A stretch of 64,000 bases of DNA from Sciurus carolinensis (lineage: Eukaryota > Chordata > Mammalia > Rodentia > Sciuridae), in the NCBI RefSeq assembly GCF_902686445.1, contig NC_062229.1:5427503-5491502 (forward strand), given 5' to 3'. The notes beneath the pieces were generated by a model that had not been told where the DNA came from, searched no databases, and saw only the letters and a list, made by a program, of their open reading frames with translations. Made by a program: the position numbers and the translations under genes. Below, piece after piece: positions 1 to 11,300 of the stretch; the stretch's first letter is position 1, and every line of letters begins with the position of its first letter.

Positions 1-3000
1 CCCTTTTGTCCTAATAGTCAGGGATATAAGTTAGACATTGTTTTTGCAATTGCTCTTGCTCTAAGCACCTGATCCCTGCCTTCCCCTTTCTGCTCTAGGT
101 GTCCTGATGAAACAAAGGGAAGATTTCTATTGTCTTTCCTTTAGACCATGCTTATTTTTAATGGAGGTATTATGTGGAACAAACGACTGGTGTGATCACT
201 GGAGTTGCTGAATTGAAAAAGAAAATTGAGAACCAGTGTTATATGATACTTGAATTGGAGATTGCCAGACCATCTTTGAAAGTGACTTTAACAGTCCACA
301 GCTACTCAGTTAAACATCATGACAGCTAATGGAATATATGACTTAAAGCATTTAACCATAAGGACTGGGCAGAAAAAAATAAAGATTTCTGAGAGGAAAA
401 AATGATCTTGGACATTTTAAACTTAGTGTTGTGCTATATTAATTTGAGACCATGGGATCCTCTGTGAATAAAGAAAGCCCAGTACCTGGCTGTTGTGTCC
501 TAACCAGAGAACCTCTAGGTGAGGTGACTGCATCCCAAGCAGTGCTGAACTGCACTAACCCTGAGTAAATACAGAGCCCAGTTTGAGGAAGAAAGGAAGG
601 TCAATGATGTAGTTTACTCACAGATCAATCCCAGGTTTAGCAGCAGTCAGTTTAACTTATGTAAGCAAAGATTTCTTTAAGCACTTAATCCTTTTGTTAT
701 TACTTAATGCATCACTTTAAGTAAATTTCAGATTCTTGCTGACAATAAAACTGAGGCCCAGAGGGCAAATGTAGTCCAATAGAAAGCCTCCACTGGCTCT
801 TAGAGGTAATCTGCTTTGTAGGTTATAGGCATTTTCAGTTTAAATAAAATCCTTACCCAGTCTACTTGCTTCTTCATATTTTCCTTTGTTGGAAATTCAG
901 CCTGCATTCAGAAAGGCCTATTATGCTAAAGCATTCATTTGTATGAATACTGAAGTTGATCCCCAGTAGTACAGCCTGTGTTACTTAATCTGATCTTTGG
1001 CCTAGTTAGAGATCATACTCTTCTGTTATCCATGAATTGGGAACAAGTATGGACTTTGTCATCTTCTAACTTGTTCATAAGGCAAGAGGTAATTGTGTAG
1101 AATAATTATTTTGCTGTTTCAAGTTGTCTTTATGTTATCTCAAAGAAAAGCTTTCCAAAATAAAATGTGAATTTATTTTCACTTAGTGTGACTACCTAAG
1201 AATTGTCCACTCTTAAGTAAAGAAAGTTTGACAAACATGACTTTGCCTTGGGGATCAGGGTGCAACTTAGTGGTAGAGTGGGTGCTTAGTATGTGTGAGG
1301 CTCTGGGTTTCATCCCAGCACCAAGCAAACAAAATAAAAAGATGAAGAAGGGCTTACCACATATATGAATTCTCTTCAGTGAAGTTTTGGCATCTGTATT
1401 TCTTCTATTATTTATCTTTCAGATTTGAGCAGTAAATGGGAGCACAAAAACAAATGCTCATTGTGATAAAAATTTGTGCAAGAGAGAATCACAGTAGCTC
1501 CAAGCTGCCTGAGTGCATTTTGGGTTGCTCATCTAATTAACAATATGTTTCATTTTGGAGGCATTAACTTTTGTAATCCACTTAAGTGTTGGTTAAAATG
1601 ATTTCTTGGGGCATTTTTTAATGAAGGTAGAAGTTGGCATATTTGGCATTAAAATTCTTGGTCTTAGTTTTTTCATTTAGATGCTTTGATGTTTGAAGCT
1701 GCAATTGAATTTGTCTTAGCAGCGTACTTGGAATTTCATGGATTCCAACAATGTTCAGGAGGCGAGAGATGCTGCAAATTCTTCTTTTATAACTTCAAGT
1801 TCCACTTCTGTGAGATTGGTGCTGCTACCTGTGTTTGTGATCTGCTCTGGATGATTCACTCTTTTAAACTTCATTTCATGCAATGGACCAGGCTATGCCT
1901 TCAAATTCTTGTTGATTTCTGTTATACGAGTCTTTCCGTGTTGCAGAACTAAAAGACAAGTGATCTTTCAAAGGCTTCATAATTATCTTCCTATAGGGGG
2001 AGTATGAATTAGAAACAATTACAGATCCCAGAAGGCTGAACTGATGAAGTCTCTCAGGTTAGGGATTGGAATGTTATGAATTTCAAACATGGTTACTACT
2101 GATGATGTTCAAGGACAGTACAACTCATGCTGGAGACATAGCTATACCATTTGAAGGAAAAAAGGGGAAAGTTTTTAAAGTAAATTTTTAGTGTAAAGGA
2201 TTAAAATTAGGTGTGTGCCATCACTACAATGTTAAGTGGAAAAAGTTGTAATTTCGTAACCTGGTATTTTGTTAAAATGGTTATGACTGCGGAAAAAAGT
2301 TTGGTTTGGAATTGCTTGTTTTCTAGGTTGCGATAACAATTTTTTGATAAAAGTGTCTTTATGGACACAGGCTAGAAACTTCAAATGCAGCAGTATTGAA
2401 TTCTGATAACATGGTTACAGCTGTCTTGAATTAGATATTGTGTTTTTTTTTTTTTTTTAAAGGTTATTAGATGGTAGTATTAGCTGGTAGGAAATAAACC
2501 TGGGTGTCTCTTTACTGTTTTGACATTACTTGGCATTTTCATCAAAGTGGAAGCAAGCGCTGCTGGTTCTTGAATGGCTGCTGCTGTTGAAATAGATGGC
2601 TAACATGGCCTCAGGTATGGCCACAACATTTTTGGAACTGTTTTACTTTGTAAGTTTAAAATAAAGCCAGTAATATGACTATCCTTTGATGGTGACCATT
2701 TTTTAATTACTCATTAGAGTACATACTTCAGAAGTTAACTCTACGGGTCCCATCTATTTCTTCATTTCTTTGCACTGATTCTTCTTCCTTTTCTGTGCAA
2801 AGTGCCAGTTTTATAATATTTCAGGAAAGTACAAGGAAGGTGAGGCTGTAGACTTAAACTTCGAACACTGCCGCCTTGCCTTAAACCACATTGCAAATCC
2901 ATAAATATATATGCCCATCAAAATGTTAATTTTATTTGTGAAATAATTTTGTTTTTCAATAAAAATATTTCCTTGATATAGTAACGTGAAAATCTTCATA

Positions 3001-4200
3001 ATTTTAATGTTCTTTGAACAAAGGAGTCGGAATAGTCAGGACCTGTCAAGGCCATTGAGTGGGTTAATTTTACCCTTGTACTGCTAAATGAACTGAAGTG
3101 AATTGGAGAATGCTTCAACATCAGAAATCTTTAGAAAAAGATTTCTGAGAACAAAAACCCTTTCTTAACTTTGAAGAGCCTGCTTAGAGATTGTTTCTCT
3201 AAGTTTAAAGCTTTAGGTTTGTTTCTTTGTGCCATTTTCAAGTTCAGCAGCCATTTTGGTGGTTATCTTGATGGATTCTAATATCTGGTTAATGGTGGTC
3301 ATGAATTGGCAATCCAAACCTTGAGGAAAATCTGCGGAAACTTTGAAATGCTTTGTTCTTTTACCTTTGTGTAGCTTAGAATCATGAATCTGTGTTAGTT
3401 GCCAACTGAGCCCTAAATTTGAATTTGTGTCCTTTCATTGGGAGGTTTAGAAAGCAGCAAGACTAAAGCCTGACTTAATTCACTGAAGAGAATCCAGATG
3501 CTGCTCTTTTTTATGATTGCATATTTAAACATTCTACCTCTAAATTGTGGAGGCCTAGTGTTGTGTATAGAACCAGACAGAATTGGTGGGGCCTGATGCA
3601 AAATGAAAATGAGGGGCCTCTTGTTAACAAATTAAGTATTTCAAGATGGCGCTGAAAACATTAAAACAAGCACAGGTCTCTGTCATTACACAGGTTGCAC
3701 ACTCATGAAGCTGACCCTGGGGCTGTGTGTGTGTGTCTTTGAGCGTCTTCATATGCACATCCTTGTATTTATAGCATTTGAGCTCAGTTCAGTGGCATTG
3801 CAACCTGTGGATTGTTTATCTGCTTTCACTAGTAAAGAATGTATGTGTAAAACTTCCTCTCTCTCTCCAAAAAGTTAATCATGCAGACTTCTTTCCTATA
3901 GATTTGGATTGCCTCTAGTCATGAATGAGTATTCCAGGAAGGGAAATTGGTAATTGAAATCTGTGGAAGTAGCTTGTTTGTGGTGGGAGGAAAATCAAGG
4001 ACATATTGTTAATGAGTTTTCACCTACTTTTACTGCACACCTGTAATGCCTAGTTTGGTGGCTTAGAGAATATGGAGTGTTTCTGGGCTTTCTTATAAGG
4101 CAGAGGCTCCATACAAGGTTGCTGATGATTGTTCTAAATTCCCATTGTTTTCTTGGCTTTTCTCCCTTGGTTTATGTGTCGTCTGGAAACTGATTTGTAG
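1..4200 (+). other. HNRNPM: HNRNPM intron, no exon recognised
   Basis: The exon at 4201 begins inside a Val codon (phase 1), so the preceding exon, which should carry the RNP2 motif of RRM1, lies upstream of base 1. I looked for that motif on the plus strand here and did not see it. The stretch is AT-rich and mostly unique, with one ID SINE near 1247-1342. It ends in the acceptor tgatttgtag at 4191-4200. The short ORFs here show no family resemblance. Confidence 0.75.
1247..1342 (+). repeat. ID-type SINE (tRNA-Ala-derived)
   Basis: Diverged copy with an A-box-like gcaacttagtggtagag, a B-box-like gggtttcatcc and an A-rich tail. Confidence 0.75.
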
Positions 4201-5101
4201 TTGGTGAGGTAACATACGTGGAGCTCTTAATGGACGCTGAAGGAAAGTCAAGGGTAAGTGTCTGAGAGAATTTCTTCTGTGGATTTACTACATGACAAAT
4301 GTAATTGTATGGTGGCGTGGACTCGAATGAAATCAGGAAGGCAGTGAGTGCTCATGTTACAGTAGCTATGTTTGATTTTGCCAACACTCCAGTGGGATGG
4401 GAGGGGGTTTGCAAATGGGAGTCCTGTCCCGCTTTTCCAAATGGCTGGCCAAAAGAGCTTTTTGGTATTCTGTTTGGATGCCCAATTTGGATAACTGGGG
4501 ACCAATAGCAGCATTGTCTCTTTGTTAACAGAGGAATTGGCTGTGTGTGAATTATGCATGGAATTTTAGCGGTGGTATAATTAATGTAAAACGTGTGTTC
4601 TTGTCTAGAAAATGTTATTCTTGGTTGTTTGCTGAATTTGAAAGTTGTGTGAACCAAAGATTCCGAAAAGTTGCCTTTGTGCCAGTAAATTGTAAACCAA
4701 ATATTATAAACCTGAACGTTCCAAATTGGCCTAGTTTAATGAGAACTAAACTATTTTCTGTCGTGCAATAGAATGGCTTAGAATAATCAAAAGGACGGGC
4801 TTAATTTATGGAAGGGACGGATTTAGTAGGAGTACGATAAGGAATTGATTGAGTATAGAGGGAAGCAGATCTAAAGTTTTGTGTGATTTCTTGGAGAACC
4901 TGAATTTAGGTCTGCTCATTATAACTTCAGCAACTATAGTGCAATGCTGGTAATGTGTAGGAAAAGGAAATATTAAGGAGCTTTTTTAATAAGGAAGGCA
5001 TAGGCAAGGCACTTCTGTCAGCTTCCCCTTAGACAGGTTAATTTAAAAAACTAACTTTGTTACATAAATCATATTTAAATTTGTTTATAACTGTCATTGA
5101 T

Positions 5102-5132
<31 letters not shown>

Positions 5133-5363
5133 CGCCTTTCCTTGCCCTTCTGACTGATCTGTGGCTTCATCCAAAGGGATGTGCGTAAGTATTGTCTAGT
5201 TACTTATTGGCATTAGACCCTTCCAAGTTGTAGGACTGGTTTCACTTACTTCCTTTTGACTCTTGTAGCGTTGTTGAATTCAAGATGGAAGAGAGTATGA
5301 AAAAAGGCTGCTGAAGTTCTAAACAAGCATAGTCTGAGTGGAAGACCACTGAAAGTCAAAGAA
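4201..5363 (+). CDS. HNRNPM: HNRNPM RRM1 exons (second half of RRM1)
   Basis: Three exons (4201-4253, 5177-5184, 5269-5363) encode the beta2-beta3-alpha2-beta4 part of the first RNA recognition motif. The RNP1 motif, KSRGCAVVEF, is assembled across all three exons: KSR from the first, GC plus two bases of Ala from the 8-nt exon, and the rest from the third. The intron between the second and third exon is only 84 nt. The third exon has one base too many in the run at 5300-5307. Read as it stands it goes ATG AAA AAA GGC TGC TGA, whereas the family reads Met-Lys-Lys-Ala-Ala-Glu. Confidence 0.9.
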
Positions 5364-8300
5364 GTAAGCTCTTTCTTCTCCTTTCTTTCTTTGTGCTGGG
5401 GATGGAACCCAGGGCCTAGTTCTTGCTAGGCAAGTGCGCTACCACTTGTGCTACTCCTCCAGCCAAAAGTAAGCTCTTGATAAACACTATGGATACCATG
5501 TTTAATTTTTTGAGTGTCCTGTTCAGAGTGAGAAGATAAGAGTGGTCCTTGACTGCATGTTATAGTGCAGACCAACCTGTTGTTTTAATAAAGAGAGTTA
5601 ATCATAGGCTTTAGCCATCACTTCTGTAAGAATTTTGAAATAGCAGCCAAGCAGATCTCAAGTGGCCTAAGCTGACTGCTTTCCTTTGGTGAAGTTGTCT
5701 TGGGAACACTCAGTGAGTCTCTTTTATTGGTCTGAACGCTTTTATTCAGCATTCTTCTGCTTCTTTTCTTCTCTTCCATGTATGGCATCAGAGATGGAAT
5801 CCAAGGCCTTGTGCATTTTAGACAGGTGCACCAGCACTAAGCAATATCCCTAAACTCTTTTTTTTTGTTTCTGTTTTTCTTTCTTTTTCCCTCTTGATTT
5901 TCTTTTTTCTTTGTTTCTCACTGGAGATTGAACCCAGGGGTGCTTTACCACTGAACTACATCCTAGTTCTTTTTTTTTTTTTGAGATAAGACTCACTGTG
6001 AGTTGCTGAGGCTGGCCTTCGTCTTGAAATCCTCCTGCCTCAGCCTCCCTTGCAGCTGAGATTACAGGTGTGTACCACCACACCTAGCCTCCCCCTTTTT
6101 TTTCTTCTTATTTTTCCCTTTCCCTTTTTTCCTTTTTAAAGTGAGCTCGTCATTATTCCAAATCCTCTTTCGTGTCTTATCCTACTAAATATCTTTAATT
6201 TTTTCCTCTGGGAAGAGATATTTTATTGGTGATTAAATCACTCCTTGGTTTCTTTTTGACTCTTCTTGGGAAGGAGGGTCAGTATATTAAGAACTTAGGA
6301 AGGAAAGCACGGTTGGAATTTTAAGTTCTTTTGTGTATTGATGGTGGAACATCATAACAGGACAGAGAATTAAAAAATTGGGTCCATACCAGTGCTTCAC
6401 AAACCTGTTCAGGTGCTGTTAATGTGGTTAAAACTTTACATACCTAAGTTTGTCATCTAAAGCATTTGAGAGATGGGGCACCTGGGGATATAGAACTGTA
6501 CATTTCAAACTTAAAAAAAAATCATTGATAGGTTTTACAGAAATTACACAAACCCCAAGGAATTAATTAGTAAGAGTCAATCATACTAAGACCATGAAGA
6601 TCTTCCTACAGTCCGGAAGTTCTGTATCAGGTCAGCTGATCATGTCATTTCCGTGCCTTTTGTTTTTTATTTAGTTCATTTGAAGGCAGTATTTTGAGTA
6701 CCAAATTTTGTGCCTTTTCTTCCTCTCTTGTTTCCTTAGCTGGAACTCTTCTAGGTTGGTGGTTTAGTTCATTTTAATTTCTTGCTTGTAGATTTGAGAA
6801 ATGATTTCCAGCAGCTTTTTAATCTCTGAAGTTTTGGCAGCGTCAGTTATGGTGCAAGTATGGTTCTAATCGTCACTGGGTTGGTTCAGTATAACACTTT
6901 TGTGCTTGTTTCAGGATCCTGATGGTGAACATGCCAGGAGAGCAATGCAAAAGGTGATGGCTACGACTGGTGGGATGGGTATGGGACCAGGTGGCCCAGG
7001 AATGATTAATATCCCACCCAGTATCCTAAATAATCCTAACATCCCAAATGAGATTATCCATGCATTACAGGCTGGAAGACTTGGAAGCACAGTATTTGTA
7101 GCAAATGTAAGTAAATGGATACATTGTCTAAAGTAGAAATGTGCAGAACTTTATGAACTCAATCTTATCAGTCATATAAAAGTAACTGATATTTGAGAGG
7201 AAACAATTAAAGGTCATCTTCTTGATTTATTTAAAAACCAGTGTGGGATTGGACTTTGTCCCTTAGTGACCATTGTGTTCTTAAGTCACTGACCATGGTC
7301 CTATTGGGGCTGAACTGACAGAGGTTTGCAGGTGTTTACAAAAGTGGCATCTGGGTCTGCATTCTCTTTGGATTTACTTTGTGCAAAGAGTGATCAGAGA
7401 CAGTATACTAACACCTGCCTCTTTGTGTCCTGTCCCTGGGGTGAGCAGTAATACCTTCCTCATCTGTAAGAGGAAGTATTTTTAGAAGAAAGTGGGTTGT
7501 GGGTGGTGGGCTATGGTCAACCTTTCTGGGGGGAAGGTTAATGTCCAGAAAGTGTAAGTTTGAAAAGTATGAGGAGACTTAGACTCTGTTCTTCCAAGAA
7601 AAGAGACAGTAAATAGCTAGTTAAGGTCAGACTTTGTAATTCTGTTTGAAAAATGGGCACTGCAGTGATTAGGTTTTTGTGATATTGCCTGATGCTTGTT
7701 TTCAACTAAAGCATTTCTCATTCATGTAGTTAGTAAAAATGTTGCCTTTCTTAAGATGTTTATATTGAGATTTTAACCAACCCCCCTTCTCTTAATTAGC
7801 TGGATTATAAAGTTGGCTGGAAGAAACTGAAGGAAGTTTTTAGTATGGCTGGTGTGGTGGTCCGAGCAGACATTCTGGAGGATAAAGATGGGAAAAGTCG
7901 TGGAATAGGCACTGTGACTTTTGAACAGTCCATTGAAGCTGTGCAAGCTATATGTATCCTTCTGCAGGAATTTAACTCATGGTGAACAGGGTGGCCACAG
8001 CACTGTTAGGTAGTAATTATAAGTTTGTGTAAGGAAGAGATAACTGTGTTCATATTTTCTATGTGACTGGAGGGAATGCATCACTATGGAACTTAAAAGG
8101 TTTTGGGCAAAATTGATTCCACGGTGTGTGGATAGAAGAGGTGGTTAGAACGTAAACTCCTGTCTGTGAATGTTTTTTTCTAATGTTTACTTCTTAGAGG
8201 AATCTGGGTTTTAATGGAGATGTCCAGAAAAATAACATCATTGGAGAGAAATAGGTTTGATATTTATACATAATGTCCCTGTCTCTACAAGTGGATCGAC

Positions 8301-11300
8301 ATCATTTTGGAAGAGAAACTTCTTCCTAACTCTGGACTTACTTTAGAGTTGTATTTTTTAAAATCACAGTGGAAGGTGCCACGCATGATTGCAGTCATTA
8401 AACTCAGGCAAGATTGTCACTGAGTATCTCACCCAGAAAACATGGTACTTCAGAACGGTAGTTCACCTGGCCTATTGAATTCATACGGAAAACCATGAGG
8501 CAACTGTTTATGAGGATCTTTGGTAAAAAGTATAAGGTTTTGAATTGAAATTGCTTGTAAATGACCACTTAGAGGGGTCAGTAGCAGTGTAGTATTTTTC
8601 TTTTGTATTTATTTTGCTGTGCATAGTTTAACATTTATAAGAAATAGCCTTAATTGTAACATCAGCTATGTTTAACGGCCAATTGCTGTTTGATAGACCA
8701 ATGCATGTCAAAATGGTAAGTTAATAAAATCTTTCTGTATCATACACTCAAGTTTAGCAAAATTGTGGCATTGAGTGTACATATAATCCCTATACTAAAC
8801 AACAGATTAGTCTAAATTTAATAGGGTATAGTATGTTGGACACATTTATGATACAACTTTTGCTCATGCAGCTCGTTTCTAGATTTTTCTTCTTTACAAA
8901 GTTGGCTATTATTGGCATGTTCAGGAAGTCAGTTGAGTATCCTGAATGATCAAGTGATCAATTTAAAAGAATGTTTATATATGTGGGTTCCTAGTTTTCA
9001 AAGTATAATATGTTTGTTAGCATTATATCTGTGAATGTAATTAAGACTTTGATTCAGACAGCTTTTAAAGGTCTTTTGGAGTATTTCAGTTCTAATAAAC
9101 ATTGACCCTTCTGTGGCAGTGCCAAAGATAATAGTTTGTACAGACATGACCAGAACATGCTGTGGACAATCTAGGACTCAACAGGAAGAAGATAAGGAAC
9201 TGTAAAGCAAATTTTTAGTTTCCTTAAATATTTACTTTAGTTTTTTGAATAGATAATGGATTCACATGACTCAAAAGTCAAAAGGCATGAAAAGAGTGTG
9301 AGAGTTTCACTGGTATTTCTTGCTCAGGAACCTGGTCATTTCATCCCCACCTTCAATAATGCACTTGTTTTTTTTTTTTACCCTTTACCTTGACAACAAG
9401 ATGATAAGCATGCTCATATGTGCCTTTTCACCATTGCATAGCGTTCCATGGCATAAATAAATGTAATATAATTTATTTAACCAGTTCCATGACAACACAC
9501 GTTGTTCCTCTTTGACTGTTCTAAACAGTACTTCAGTGTATACTGAGATATATTCATTTTTCTTTCAGGATGAGAGGGCCTTACCAAAGGGAGACTTTTT
9601 CCCTCCCGAACGTCCACAGCAACTTCCCCGTAAGTATTTCAGTTATACTAATCAGTAAACTATGCTACAGTTACACTTGAACTTGTCAGGTTATCCTGAA
9701 GCTCTCTTGACCAGTTCTTTTCAGTAGATTTTTCAGAGTGAGAAATGAGCAGAGAAATTCACAACCTAAGAAGGGTTGTTAGGATGATTTTGTGGTAAGG
9801 CAGACTGCCAAGATGTAGAGGATGTATGTTGTTAGACATTTTGAAAGTGTCCTGGGGAAGGAAGAACAAGAATCTGCAAAGGGAATTAAAGCCAGGTTGT
9901 ACTGAGAGTCAAAATACATTGGTGATTACCATATGGCCCAGCAGTTGCCTCCAGGTATGATCCAAGAGAATTAAAATTGTACATCATAGCAGCATTGATC
10001 ATGATAGCCAGAAAGTCATGATGTGACCTGTTAGATGATAAATAGGTAAATGAAATGATGTAGTAAATTCATGTGACGAACCATTGCCATAAAAGGAAGG
10101 AAATACTAATAAATGTATAGACGAATTTTGATTGCATCTTTAGGAAATGCCCAGAATAGCAAATTCCATGAAGGCAGGAAGTAGATTAGTGGTGCTGGTG
10201 CTGGGGAGGATTAAGTGAGGAGTGATTGCTAGTGGAATGGAATGGAATTTCTTTTGCGATGATGAAAATGTTTTGAAATTAATTGACAGCCATAGCTGCA
10301 TAGCTCTGAATATGTCCCTGAATTCTATCGATGTAAAGAGATAACCATGTACTCCCCCCCCCCCCCAACCGTGGACTTTCTATGAGGAGTAAAAAAAGGA
10401 AATAACTGTGTGCAACATCTAGGTGAAAAATCTGTCTTGTGACAGGGAAAGCAAGTTGGGTGTGGTTGAGTGGTGCTAATCAGCATGGCGTTCTAGCAGG
10501 TGGGAGTCTGAGAACTGACTGTAGTGGTAGTGAGGTAGAGGTAGTGTAGTGGTAGAGGTAGTGCGGGCCTGTGGCAGCATGAGGTCTTGGGGAGTTGGTG
10601 GTATAGGCAGGGATAGCCTGTGGTGGGAAGGCTGGTGGTGGATATGAGATCTGTGTTCTGTGCGAGGGAGGACAACAACCTCACAGGTGGACAGGGGACT
10701 GACTGGTTGGAAGGAGGGCCCGTGAGCAGCAGCTTTGGTCTGCAGCAGGGGTAGCTCCAGCCAGTCCTTTATGATAGAGATTGAATAGGAGCCTAAACTA
10801 AAGCACCAAGTGCATGAGGTTGGGGCTTACTGGGAATTTCTACCATTGAGCCCCAGCCCTTTTATTTTGAGACAGTGTCTCACTAAGTTGATACTGTAGG
10901 CATTGAACTTGGCAGTCCTGCTGCCTCAGCCCCTGAGTTGTTGGGCTACTTCACCTGGCTAGAGGTAGATCTTTTCTTTTCTTTTTTTTTCCGTGCATGT
11001 TGGGGATTGAACCCAGGGCCTTGTGTTTGCGAAACAAGCACTCTAACAACTGAGCTATATCCCCAGCCTAGAATAGGAAATTAGCGGGCTGTGGTTTTAG
11101 CTCAGTGGAAGAGCACGTGCCTGGCATGCATGAGGCATTGGGTTCGATTCTCAGCACTGCATATAAATACAGGTCTGTGGACAACTAAAACAAAAACAAA
11201 AACAAACAAACAAAAAAAAAACCCAGGAGATTAGAACTGGGGATGTAGCTCTCTGGCACTTGCCTAGGAGGCCCTGGATTTAATCCCTGCTACCACATAC

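Noticed and set aside
1686..1952. 88-codon plus-strand ORF in the first HNRNPM intron
   Set aside because: Cys/Phe-rich composition without domain, no splice context and no family resemblance. Most likely chance.
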